NCBI RefSeq assembly: GCF_012274265.1 | Contig: NZ_JAANYY010000005.1 | Coordinates: forward strand, 310,001-374,000 | Direction of reading: 5' to 3' | Length of the DNA: 64,000 nucleotides | DNA from: Sphingopyxis microcysteis | GTDB taxonomy: Bacteria; Pseudomonadota; Alphaproteobacteria; Sphingomonadales; Sphingomonadaceae | In this document: positions 40,279 through 48,735 of the stretch, piece by piece | How positions within the stretch are numbered: position 1 is the stretch's first letter | Layout: every line of letters begins with the position of its first letter | Notes under the pieces: generated by a model | The model's database searches: none | What the model was told of the DNA's origin: nothing | What the model saw: only the letters and a program-made list of their open reading frames with translations | Translations under genes and position numbers: made by a program

Positions 40279-42486
40279 GTGGACGCGGCGCAGGCAGTAC
40301 ATGAAAAATTCCTCGCCGCGTTGGCGACCGGCCGCTTGCCGGGCCGCGCCGATGCGCCCGATCCCGCCGCGATCGGACTGTCGCGCGCCGACGCGACCGA
40401 CATTTTCCTGTCGCAGCTCACCAGCCGCCAGATGGACCGCCTGTCGCGCCACCTGCAGGCGCGCGGCGAGGGCTTCTACACGATCGGATCGTCGGGGCAT
40501 GAGGGCAATGCCGCGGTCGCCGCGGCGCTGCGCGTCACCGACATGGCGTTCCTCCATTACCGCTCGAACGCTTTCCAGCTCCACCGCGCGCGCCAGTTGC
40601 CGGGTGGAACCCCGACGTGGGATATGCTGCTGAGCTTCGCCGCGTCTAGCGAAGACCCGATTTCGGGAGGCCGCCACAAGGTGATCGGATCGAAACCGCT
40701 CAATATCCCGCCGCAAACCTCGACGATCGCCTCGCACCTGCCGAAAGCCGTCGGCGCGGCTTTTTCGATCGGCATCGCGCGGCGGCTCGGCATGGACGGG
40801 CTGGCGCTCCCCGACGACGCGGTGGTCCTGACCAGCTTTGGCGACGCGTCGGCGAATCATTCGACCGCGCAGGGCGCGTTCAATACCGCGGGCTGGGCGG
40901 CGTTCCAGGGCTCGCCCATGCCGCTGATCTTCCTCTGCGAAGACAATGGCATCGGCATTTCGACGCGCACGCCCACGGGTTGGATCGAGGCGCAGTTCCG
41001 TCACCGCGCCGGGCTGCACTATATCCAGTGCGACGGCAGCGACCTCGCCTCGGCCTATGCCGGGGCGTGCGAAGCCGCCGACTATGCGCGGCGCTATCGC
41101 AAGCCGGTGTTCCTCCACATGGCGACGGTGCGGCTCTACGGCCACGCCGGGTCGGACGTGCAGGGCGCCTATCTGCCCAAGGCGCTGATCGAGGCCGACG
41201 AGGCGCGCGACCCGCTGCTCGCGGGCGCGGCGCTGATGGCCGAGCAGGGGTGGATGACCCCCGCCGAGATCGCCGACGTCTATGAAGACATCGGCGCGAC
41301 GCTGGCGCGGCAGGCCGAGGCCGCGATCCTGCGCCCCAAGATCACCACCCCCGCGCATGTGATGCAGAGCATCGTGCCGCCCAGCCGCGAGCTTGCCCGC
41401 GCGAACACCCCCTCGGACGAGGACCGCACCGCGATGTTCGGCAGCGATGCGGGCGCGATGGACAAGCCGCAACATATGGCGCGGCTCTTGAGCTGGGCGC
41501 TCGCCGACCTGATGCTCGCCTATCCCGAAATTGCCGTAATGGGCGAGGATGTCGGGCCGAAGGGCGGGGTCTATAATGTCACCGCGAAGCTCCACCAGCG
41601 CTTTGGCTCAGCGCGCGTGATCAACACCTTGCTCGACGAACAGGCGATCCTCGGGCTCGCGATCGGCATGGCGCACAACGGCTTTGTCCCGATGCCCGAG
41701 ATCCAGTTTCTCGCCTATGTCCATAATGCCGAGGACCAGATCCGTGGCGAGGCGGCGACCTTGAGCTTCTTCTCGAACGGCCAATATACCAACCCGATGG
41801 TCATCCGCATCGCGGGGCTCGGCTATCAGAAGGGTTTCGGCGGCCATTTCCACAACGACAACAGCCTCGCGGTGTTCCGCGACATTCCGGGCGTCATCCT
41901 CGCGGTGCCGTCGAACGGGCGTGACGCGGTCGCGATGCTGCGCGAATGCGTGCGGCTCGCGCGCGAGGAACAGCGCGTCGTCGTTTTCGTCGAGCCGATC
42001 GCGCTCTACATGACCCGCGATCTCCACGAGGAGGGCGATGGGCTGTGGACGAGCGTTTATGAGGCGCCCGGGGCCGCTGCGCCGATCGCTTTCGGCGACG
42101 TGGGCGTCCACGGCGACGGCAGCGACCTCGCGATCGTCACCTATGGCAATGGCTACTACCTCTCGCGCCAGGCCGAAAAGCTGCTCGCCGCCGACGGGGT
42201 GAAAGCGCGCGTCATCGACCTGCGCTGGCTCGGTCCGGTCGACGAAGACAAGCTCGTCGCCGCGGTCGGCGATGCCAAGCGCGTCCTGATCGTTGACGAA
42301 TGCCGCATCACGGGGTCGCAAAGCGAGGCGCTGATGGCGACCTTTGTCGAGCGCACGCCGGACAAGAAGCTCGCGCGGATCGCCGCCGACGACAGTTTCA
42401 TTCCGCTCGGCAAGGCCGCAACGCTGACCCTGCCCAGCCGCGACAGCATCGTCGCGGCGGCGAAGGAGCTGCTCGCCAAGGGCTGA
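40279..42486 (+). CDS. Fused E1 alpha/beta 2-oxoacid dehydrogenase (TPP-dependent)
   Basis: A 735-residue protein from GTG 40279, which has a good GGGAGGAA ribosome site. The first half is an E1-alpha domain with the thiamine diphosphate/Mg site GDASANHS (188-195) and the partner asparagine segment CEDNGIGIS. The second half is an E1-beta domain (from about 395) with MGEDVGPKGGVYNVT, EIQFLAYVHNAEDQI and SQSEALMATF. Most E1 enzymes use separate alpha and beta chains; the fusion is seen in some bacterial families. No E2 or E3 gene is nearby, so the substrate (branched-chain 2-oxoacid, pyruvate or acetoin) is unresolved. Confidence 0.88.
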   Translation: MDAAQAVHEKFLAALATGRLPGRADAPDPAAIGLSRADATDIFLSQLTSRQMDRLSRHLQARGEGFYTIGSSGHEGNAAVAAALRVTDMAFLHYRSNAFQLHRARQLPGGTPTWDMLLSFAASSEDPISGGRHKVIGSKPLNIPPQTSTIASHLPKAVGAAFSIGIARRLGMDGLALPDDAVVLTSFGDASANHSTAQGAFNTAGWAAFQGSPMPLIFLCEDNGIGISTRTPTGWIEAQFRHRAGLHYIQCDGSDLASAYAGACEAADYARRYRKPVFLHMATVRLYGHAGSDVQGAYLPKALIEADEARDPLLAGAALMAEQGWMTPAEIADVYEDIGATLARQAEAAILRPKITTPAHVMQSIVPPSRELARANTPSDEDRTAMFGSDAGAMDKPQHMARLLSWALADLMLAYPEIAVMGEDVGPKGGVYNVTAKLHQRFGSARVINTLLDEQAILGLAIGMAHNGFVPMPEIQFLAYVHNAEDQIRGEAATLSFFSNGQYTNPMVIRIAGLGYQKGFGGHFHNDNSLAVFRDIPGVILAVPSNGRDAVAMLRECVRLAREEQRVVVFVEPIALYMTRDLHEEGDGLWTSVYEAPGAAAPIAFGDVGVHGDGSDLAIVTYGNGYYLSRQAEKLLAADGVKARVIDLRWLGPVDEDKLVAAVGDAKRVLIVDECRITGSQSEALMATFVERTPDKKLARIAADDSFIPLGKAATLTLPSRDSIVAAAKELLAKG

Positions 42487-42503
42487 TAACAAAACCGTTT
42501 GCC

Positions 42504-42573
42504 CTGAGCTTGTCGAAGGGCCGTTCTTATCTTTGACGACGCAGAAGGAAAAACAGTGCTTCGACAAGCTCAG
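42504..42573. repeat. Imperfect palindrome after the E1 gene
   Basis: Arms CTGAGCTTGTCGAAG (42504-42518) and CTTCGACAAGCTCAG (42559-42573) match perfectly; flanks extend the pairing with mismatches. Belongs to the same GAGC.TGTCGAAG family as the palindrome at 15774. Lies between two co-oriented genes. Confidence 0.75.
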
Positions 42574-42596
42574 CACGAACGGATGAGGGGACGGAG

Positions 42597-43646
42597 ATGA
42601 GCAGCGCGCGCAAAACCGCGCTCGTCGTCGCCCCCGGCCGCGGCACCTATGGCAAGGGCGAACTCGGCAGCATCGCGCGTTTCCACGGCGCGCGCTTCGC
42701 CGAGCTGATCGCGAATTTCGACGCGCAGCGCCGGGACCGCAGCCAGCCGACCGTCACCGAACTCGACGGCGCCGATCGCTTCAGCGTCGCCACCCACATG
42801 CGCGGCGACGTTGCAGCACCCTTGATCTACACCGCGACCGCGCTCGATTATCTCAGCATCGACCGCGAAAAATATGACGTCATCGCGGTCGCAGGCAATT
42901 CGATGGGCTGGTACAGCGCATTGGCGCTCGGCGGTGCAGTGTCGGTCGCGGATGGCTTCCGGATCAGCAATGCGATGGGCCTCAACAGCCAGACGCACGG
43001 CCCGGGCGGGCAGATATTGCTGCAAGTCGTCGATGAGGATTGGCGCCCGGTTCCGGGCTTGCGCGAAACCCTGTTCGATCTGGTCGATGCCATCGCCGCG
43101 CGGCCCGGCCACGCCCTCGCGCTGTCGATCGATCTTGCCGGGATGCTCGTCTTTGCGGGCGACGAAGCGGGCCTCGCCGCGCTCCTCGCCGAAGCGCCGC
43201 CGACGCCGGGGCGCGACCCGCTACGCCTTGCCGGCCATGGCCCGTTCCACACCCCGCTGATGTTCGGCAGCGCGGACAAGGCGAAGGCCGAACTGCCGCC
43301 CGCGCTGTTCGGCGCGCCGACGATCCCGATGGTCGATGGTCGCGGCCATGTCTGGCGCCGCTTTGCCAGCGATCCGGCGGCGGTGTGGGATTACACCTTT
43401 GGCCACCAGATCCTCGCGCCCTACGACTTCGCGCTGTCGGTGCAGGTTGCGGCCCGCGAATTTGCCCCCGACGTCATCATCCTGCCCGGCCCCGGCGACA
43501 CGCTGGGCGGCGCGATCGCGCAATCGCTGATCGGCATCACCTGGCAGGGGATCGCGGGCAAGGGTGATTTCATGGCGCGGCAGGCATCGGACCCGATCCT
43601 GCTGTCGATGGGCCGTCCCGAACAGCGCGCGCTCGTCACCGGCTGA
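42597..43646 (+). CDS. FabD-like acyltransferase (ACP malonyltransferase family)
   Basis: A 349-residue protein of the FabD fold. The nucleophile motif is AGNSMGWYSAL (S102; canonical GHSLGEYSAL), and the catalytic histidine lies in GHGPFHTPLM (H218). The usual N-terminal PGQG is PGRGTYG. Several consensus changes (H to N before S, E to W after G) suggest a specificity other than malonyl-CoA or a paralogue distinct from the housekeeping FabD. It follows the fused E1 gene on the same strand with 110 bp and a palindrome between them, so they may or may not be functionally linked. Confidence 0.82.
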   Translation: MSSARKTALVVAPGRGTYGKGELGSIARFHGARFAELIANFDAQRRDRSQPTVTELDGADRFSVATHMRGDVAAPLIYTATALDYLSIDREKYDVIAVAGNSMGWYSALALGGAVSVADGFRISNAMGLNSQTHGPGGQILLQVVDEDWRPVPGLRETLFDLVDAIAARPGHALALSIDLAGMLVFAGDEAGLAALLAEAPPTPGRDPLRLAGHGPFHTPLMFGSADKAKAELPPALFGAPTIPMVDGRGHVWRRFASDPAAVWDYTFGHQILAPYDFALSVQVAAREFAPDVIILPGPGDTLGGAIAQSLIGITWQGIAGKGDFMARQASDPILLSMGRPEQRALVTG

Positions 43647-43665
43647 CGTTGCATGGGAAACGAAT

Positions 43666-43703
43666 AGGGTCGGCAAGGGAAGGAACATTCCCCTGCCGAC
43701 CCT
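43666..43703 (+). terminator. Hairpin after the FabD-like gene
   Basis: AGGGTCGGCAAGGG (43666-43679) pairs with CCCCTGCCGACCCT (43690-43703) with one G-T type mismatch, 20 bp past the stop codon. No T-run follows, so the hairpin could be a weak or Rho-assisted terminator between convergent genes. Confidence 0.4.
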
Positions 43704-43839
43704 GTCGGTCGCGCGCGGTCAGGTGGGGTGGACCGCGCGCGGGTGAACGGCAGCGCCCATGGGGACCAACTCAAGAGCGGTGCGCCGTTCATGTGCCTTA
43801 TAGGCGGGACGGCGCGCGGCTGGCCGCTTGCCGCGGCGA

Positions 43840-44532
43840 TCATGCACCAGAATGGACCGGATTGACCGCCGCGCCGCGCGCCTGTTCGGCGATGAATTGC
43901 CAGCGCAGCAGTTCGGCGACGCTGTCGGCCCCGGCGCGGCGCATGATCTTGGCGCGATGAACCTCGACGGTGCGCGGGCTGAGATCGAGCTGCCGCGCGA
44001 TCGCCTTGTTGCCGAGCCCCGCAGCGATCGCGTCCAATATGCTGCGCTCGCGCGGGGTCAGCGCCGCCAGCCGCGCCTCTGCCTCGCGGCGCCGATGCAG
44101 CGCCGCTTGTCGCGCCTGCCAGTCGCCAGCCGCCGCGTCGATGACCCGGCGCACGATGCGCGGGTCGAGCGGCGCCGCAAGCAGGTTGCGCGCGCCGCCG
44201 CGCAGGATCGCGCGCGATTCGGCGATGCTCAGCTGCTCGGCGGCAACAAAGACCGCCAGATCGCCGCGCCCCGCGATCCGTTCGAGCAACGCCGCGCCGC
44301 TGACCCGCCCGGGCTGGTGCCAGCGAAAGAGCAGGATGGCGCCGTCATGGTCGCCGTCACCCTCCAGCCAGTCATCGGCGTTGGCAAAGCAGCGGACAAC
44401 GCGGTCGCCCCCTGCCGCCAGCGCGCGAAAACAGGCCGCGCGCTCGGCGGGATCGGGCAGGATCAGGTGGATATGGCCCGCAATATCGCTCACCCGATCC
44501 TGCTGCCCCCGCCGAGCGGGCGCGGCCAGCAC
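43840..44532 (-). CDS. LuxR/FixJ-type regulator with degenerate receiver domain
   Basis: A 230-residue protein (217 if it starts at GTG 44493). The C-terminal half is a classical LuxR helix-turn-helix: LTPRERSILDAIAAGLGNKAIARQL, then SPRTVEVHRAKIMRR. The N-terminal half resembles a FixJ receiver but the phosphoacceptor aspartate position in the strand before QPGRVSG is arginine (R70), and the conserved lysine-proline is AAP. Phosphorylation is therefore unlikely; it may act constitutively or through protein contacts. It is convergent with the FabD-like gene. Confidence 0.85.
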   Translation of the reverse strand: MLAAPARRGQQDRVSDIAGHIHLILPDPAERAACFRALAAGGDRVVRCFANADDWLEGDGDHDGAILLFRWHQPGRVSGAALLERIAGRGDLAVFVAAEQLSIAESRAILRGGARNLLAAPLDPRIVRRVIDAAAGDWQARQAALHRRREAEARLAALTPRERSILDAIAAGLGNKAIARQLDLSPRTVEVHRAKIMRRAGADSVAELLRWQFIAEQARGAAVNPVHSGA

Positions 44533-44594
44533 CTATCGATCGGCGACGGCGCCGTTCCGGAGCAATCGCGCGCTGCTTGCGGCGACCGGTACGA

Positions 44595-46055
44595 TCAGCC
44601 GGTGATCAGTTGAACCGCCGCAGGTCCGTAAAGCGCGACCATGAAGATGCCGGCGGTCACCGCGCCGACGAGCAGGCTGCGCCGGTCCTTGATCGCAAAG
44701 GCGACCGGATCGCCCTCGACCTCGCCGCGCCGCGCCATGATCCAGATACGGTTCAGCCAATAGAGAAGCGGCAGGCAGAGCAGCCACAGCATTTGCGGCT
44801 GCGCATAATTGGCCGCGGTCGCCGGATCATGGGCAAAGAGCGCCAGCACGAGGATCGCGACCATCCCGGCCGAAATACCCGACATCATCACGACATCGAG
44901 GTCGCCGCCGACATAACCCCGCCCGCTCAGCAGGCGCTCGGGCTCGATCGCGTCGCGCATTTCGACATAACGCTTCAGATAGGCGAGGCTGAGGAACAGG
45001 AAGACCGAAAACAGCAGCAGCCAGAAGCTCAGCGCCACGCCGATCGCGATCGCGCCGATCCAGATGCGGATCGTGTACAGCGACGCAAGCACGATCGCGT
45101 CGCCGACCATCACCGCCTTCAGCCGGAACGAATAAGCGGTCGTGATCGCCATATAGGCGACGAACCAGAGCATGAGTTCGGCACCGCCGAGCCACCAGCC
45201 GCCGATCAGGCCGATTGCCGCCAGCAGCAACGACAGCCCCAGCGCCGCCGGGATCGTCAGATCGCCGTGCGCCAGCGGCCGTTTCCATTTGCTGCGATGC
45301 GCGCGGTCGGCGTCGATGTCGAGCAGGTCGTTCAGCAAATAAATCGACGAGGCGATCAGCGACATCAGCAGCGCCGCCGCCACCGCGGTCAGCAGCACCG
45401 CGGGGTTTGTGAACTGCCCCGATGTCATCGCGGGAACGATCACCAGCGCGTTCTTGGCCCATTGGTGCGGCCGCATCGCCTTGACGATCGTCCGCGCGGC
45501 GCCGGGGCGCGGGTCGCCGAGCCGTGCGACCGTCGACCCTGCCGGAACATGGCCGACCGACCAGCCGTGCCGCGCCTCGCGCCACAGGCACGTATCGGCG
45601 CGGCTGTCGCCGACATAGTCGAACGGCGAGTCGGCGCCGATCCGCGCGCGGATCGCGGCGAGTTTCGCCGGACCTTTCAGATTGGACCGGCCGCGTGTCG
45701 CGATCACCGGTTCGGCAAGCCCCAGATGATCAGCGATGCCGCGGATGTGCCGCCAGTGGCTGGCGCTTGCGAGGATCACCGGGCGCCCGTCGGCCTTTGC
45801 CTCGTCGATCAGGCGGAGCACTTCGGGACGATAGGGCAGGCGCGCCGGATCGACGCGGTCGCGCCGCGCCGCCAACGTCTTGGCGACCGCGCGGCCCGCG
45901 ATCAGCCACGTCAGTACCGCGATCAGCGCGGCAATGCCCGACCGGGCGATCCGCACAAAGCTTTCGAGCGAAAGATCGGCGCGCACCAGCGTCCCGTCGA
46001 CGTCGACGAACAGCGGCACCGGCTTGTCGGAGCGGAGGGGCTGCTCAGGCGGCAT
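44595..46055 (-). CDS. UbiA-family prenyltransferase with N-terminal HAD domain
   Basis: About 486 residues (493 if started seven codons earlier at 46076). The N-terminal ~190 residues are a HAD phosphatase-like domain: VDVDGTLVRAD, SASHWRH and VGDSRADTC. The rest is a multi-pass UbiA domain with the Mg-binding NDLLDIDADR and a later KRPLAHG segment, like decaprenyl-phosphate phosphoribosyltransferases. A plausible role is transfer of a phosphorylated sugar to polyprenyl phosphate followed by dephosphorylation by the HAD part. It overlaps the glycosyltransferase gene upstream. Confidence 0.87.
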   Translation of the reverse strand: MPPEQPLRSDKPVPLFVDVDGTLVRADLSLESFVRIARSGIAALIAVLTWLIAGRAVAKTLAARRDRVDPARLPYRPEVLRLIDEAKADGRPVILASASHWRHIRGIADHLGLAEPVIATRGRSNLKGPAKLAAIRARIGADSPFDYVGDSRADTCLWREARHGWSVGHVPAGSTVARLGDPRPGAARTIVKAMRPHQWAKNALVIVPAMTSGQFTNPAVLLTAVAAALLMSLIASSIYLLNDLLDIDADRAHRSKWKRPLAHGDLTIPAALGLSLLLAAIGLIGGWWLGGAELMLWFVAYMAITTAYSFRLKAVMVGDAIVLASLYTIRIWIGAIAIGVALSFWLLLFSVFLFLSLAYLKRYVEMRDAIEPERLLSGRGYVGGDLDVVMMSGISAGMVAILVLALFAHDPATAANYAQPQMLWLLCLPLLYWLNRIWIMARRGEVEGDPVAFAIKDRRSLLVGAVTAGIFMVALYGPAAVQLITG

Positions 46056-47331
46056 CGGGCGATCCCCTTCGCGCAAAAAGCCGCTCGATCCACGCTGCGA
46101 TCGGAACCGCCGCCAGAACGATCAACAGCGGAATCACCGGATCCCGATACCGGACGATGATATAGGCGGCGGCGTGGATCAGCCAGAAGCCCGCGATCAT
46201 CGCCGCAAAAATCCATTTGGCGTCGGGCGCGATCCGCCGCGAGGCGAAGGCGAACAGCCCGAGCAGCAGGATCAGGCCATATTGCCCGACCTCGACCAGC
46301 CGGATCGCGGCGACCGCTTTCGACGCCGCCATCTCGCCCTCGTCGGGGAGATTGGGTTGCCAGAAATAGAGGAGTTTGAGCGCCGCGAGCTGCGCCGCTG
46401 TGTCGGGGTTCGCGGCGATCCAGCCAAGCGCTTCGGCTTGCAGGCGGTCGGCGTTGCCGACCTCGCCCAGCTCCATGCGCGTCGCGTTCCAGTCCTTGCC
46501 CAGCGGCGTGTCGGCGATGCTGACAAAGCGGCCCGTCGCGGCCGGATTGTTGCCCAGATACAGGTTGAAGGCGGCGTTGGTGGTCAGCACCGGGCGACCG
46601 ACCATCTGGTTCGTCGTATAAAGCCACGGCGCCATCAGCAACGCGGCCCCGGCGACGAAGCATAGCCCCGCGGCAAAGGCCGGCGCAAATCTGCGGCGCG
46701 CGCGCCACAGCAGCAACAGCGCGGCGGCGACGCCAAGACAGAGCAGCAGCGCCGACCCGCCGGTGATCAGCGCGGCGCCCCACAATAGACCGGCCACCGA
46801 TGCCGCGACCATCGGGCGCTGGTTGCGCGCGATCGCGATCGCGCACAGCGCGATGCCCAGCAGTAGCGGCGTGGTCAGATTCTCCTTCGCCAGCATCGTC
46901 GCATTCCACAGCCCGGGCAGCCAGAGCGCATAGGCGGCGGCGGCGAGCAGCCCCGCTTCGCGGCGGGCGGATAGTGCCAAGCCGAGCCGGTAGATCAGCC
47001 AGATACTCGCGGCGCACAACAGCATATTGACCGCAACGGCCGCCCCCACCGAACTTCCCACGATCAGGAACACGGGCGCGAGCAGCAGCGGATAACCCGC
47101 GCTGTAAAAGGCGTGCTGGCCATAATGGTCGGCGAGCTCGCCGCGTTCCGCCAAGCCTTCGGCCATCGTGAAATAGGCAAGCGCGTCGCTTTCGAGCGGA
47201 TGCTGCAAGGCCCACGCAGCGGCCACTCGCAGCCCGACCGCGACCAGCATGATCGTGACGAGCAGGATCGCGCGCGTCCGCGGCGAAAGCCCCGATGACG
47301 AAGGGTTCACGGCGGGTGCGGGCGCGGTCAT
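46045..47331 (-). CDS. Glycosyltransferase family 39-like membrane protein
   Basis: A 428-residue protein with many membrane helices. An early Asp-containing loop after helix 1 (LESDALAYFTMAEGLA) matches the catalytic loop of GT-C enzymes of the ArnT/PMT group, followed by YSAGYPLLLAPVF. Such enzymes use a polyprenyl-linked sugar donor in the periplasm. The overlapping prenyltransferase gene may make that donor. The acceptor could be lipid A, glycan or protein and cannot be determined here. Confidence 0.82.
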   Translation of the reverse strand: MTAPAPAVNPSSSGLSPRTRAILLVTIMLVAVGLRVAAAWALQHPLESDALAYFTMAEGLAERGELADHYGQHAFYSAGYPLLLAPVFLIVGSSVGAAVAVNMLLCAASIWLIYRLGLALSARREAGLLAAAAYALWLPGLWNATMLAKENLTTPLLLGIALCAIAIARNQRPMVAASVAGLLWGAALITGGSALLLCLGVAAALLLLWRARRRFAPAFAAGLCFVAGAALLMAPWLYTTNQMVGRPVLTTNAAFNLYLGNNPAATGRFVSIADTPLGKDWNATRMELGEVGNADRLQAEALGWIAANPDTAAQLAALKLLYFWQPNLPDEGEMAASKAVAAIRLVEVGQYGLILLLGLFAFASRRIAPDAKWIFAAMIAGFWLIHAAAYIIVRYRDPVIPLLIVLAAVPIAAWIERLFARRGSPDAA

Positions 47332-47361
47332 CGGGCGGTGTCTGAGCGCCGTGGCAAGGAA

Positions 47362-47730
47362 TTATGCGGACCGCGCGACGAGCACGCAGCCCGCGGCGAT
47401 CATCAGCGTTCCGGCAATGCGCGCGGCGCTCAGGCTTTCGTCCAGCCACCAGGCACCGGCGAGCATCGTCAGAATGAAGCCGATCCCGACGAACGGGTAG
47501 GCCAAAGACAGCGGTGCACGCCCCAGCACGAACAACCAGAGCAGCGCGCCGACACCATAAAGGCAGAGCCCGAGCAGGATCATCGGCGATTGCACCAGCC
47601 CGCCAATTTCGCCGCCGATTCCCGCCGATCGCCCGCTAGCGGCGGACGTGGTCCCGACTTTCAGCGCCAGCTGTGCGAGCGCCGACAGGCTGACGCTGGC
47701 GAGAATGAGCAGGAACAGGCGCGCAGTCAT
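47362..47730 (-). CDS. Small four-helix EamA/SMR-type membrane protein
   Basis: A 122-residue protein with four predicted membrane helices; SALAQLALKVG, LWLFVLGRAPLSLAYPFVGIGF and IAGTLMIAAGCVLVAR resemble the ArnE/ArnF flippase subunits of the small multidrug resistance/EamA superfamily. Next to a polyprenyl-phosphate transferase and a GT-C enzyme, a role in flipping the lipid-linked sugar is an attractive inference. ArnE/ArnF act as a pair; only one such gene is visible here, so a homodimer would be needed. Confidence 0.78.
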   Translation of the reverse strand: MTARLFLLILASVSLSALAQLALKVGTTSAASGRSAGIGGEIGGLVQSPMILLGLCLYGVGALLWLFVLGRAPLSLAYPFVGIGFILTMLAGAWWLDESLSAARIAGTLMIAAGCVLVARSA

Positions 47731-47907
47731 GAGCGATCTTTCGGTTTATCAGCGGTTTGCCATTAGTCGCGGCATTTCAAGATAAGATTAATTGCCGCGC
47801 AATTGTCGAGCAAATTCGCGCGATCGGGTCGAGCCCGTGCGGAACGGCTGGAAATGCACTGGTGCATGGCCGGTCTTGCGGCGTCCGCACGCACAGGGAA
47901 CGATGAC

Positions 47908-48246
47908 ATGATGATGATAGCTAGCGCTCCCTTTCGCCTGATGGCCGCCCTTGCCATCGTGTCGGCCCCGCCGGTCGCGGCGGAAGCGCCGGCACGTTAC
48001 AGCGAGGACGCGATCCTCAACGGCACAACCGTCGCCATCGCGTCGCAGCAGCTGTGCGGGTTTCGCGTCGACGAACCGGCAATCCGGGCGCTTCTCGCGG
48101 CCAAGCTTCCCGACCTTACGCCCGAACTGATCGCGCTTCAGCTGCGCGGCTATGCCCGCATCCTGCCGACGCTGGGCCCCGAGCAGCGCCAGCGCCATTG
48201 CACCGAAATCCGCGAGCTGGCGGCGGCCGCCGGTTGGCTGCGCTGA
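47908..48246 (+). CDS. Small secreted protein of unknown function
   Basis: A 112-residue protein with a signal peptide ending near PVAAEAP. The mature part is helical with two cysteines (LCGFRVDE and RHCTEIRE), a pattern that could form a disulfide. No family assigned. The start at the triple methionine (47908) is chosen because the upstream part of the frame lacks similarity and lies within low-similarity leader DNA. Confidence 0.55.
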   Translation: MMMIASAPFRLMAALAIVSAPPVAAEAPARYSEDAILNGTTVAIASQQLCGFRVDEPAIRALLAAKLPDLTPELIALQLRGYARILPTLGPEQRQRHCTEIRELAAAAGWLR

Positions 48247-48735
48247 TACAGCTGCTGTCGGCCCACAAGACATGGTGGCGGGCTGGTGACCCCTACGGAA
48301 ACGAAATTGACGATAAGCATTTGATATTAGGATTATTTCACCCCTCTATTGGAATCGTGCCGACAAATACCCCATCAACGACGCTCGCTTAGCCGCCTTC
48401 ATGAATCGTTCGCACAAAGGTGGGGGCTTAGGGCTTGGTCGCTTCGCTGAAAATCGAGTGTCAGATCGACTACAAGGTTCAGGCTTCATCAACCGCTTAC
48501 GTTCCGATGAGCGGAGATTGTTCGATCGCGAGACGGGGTTGTGATAGCACGCAATAAATGACTGACCGGTCGCAACTTGCAACAATTACTCAATCAAATT
48601 TCTTAGTTGAACGAGAAAGGTTCCATATTGGTGGTTTATATCAAAGTATAATTGACCGAAATTATCGGAAATGCTTCTTGCGGATAGCAACCAATTTTCA
48701 GGATTTGGTGCGCTAACAATCGCGGGAGCAAGACG
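48247..48735. other. 489-bp AT-richer boundary region upstream of Rhs system 1
   Basis: GC falls sharply here relative to the preceding chromosome. I see no known gene. A small 47-codon frame (48401-48544, starting MNRSHKGGG and ending DRETGL) is open, but I cannot support it as a gene. The last 100 bp hold AT-rich stretches that could contain the Rhs promoter; a GGGAG lies 8 bp before the TTG start. Confidence 0.5.

Noticed and set aside
44577..46160. 527-codon frame antisense to the UbiA-HAD gene
   Set aside because: His/Arg/Asp-rich shadow product without family similarity.
48401..48544. 47-codon open frame before the rhs gene
   Set aside because: No ribosome site or similarity that I can see; not enough support for a gene call.
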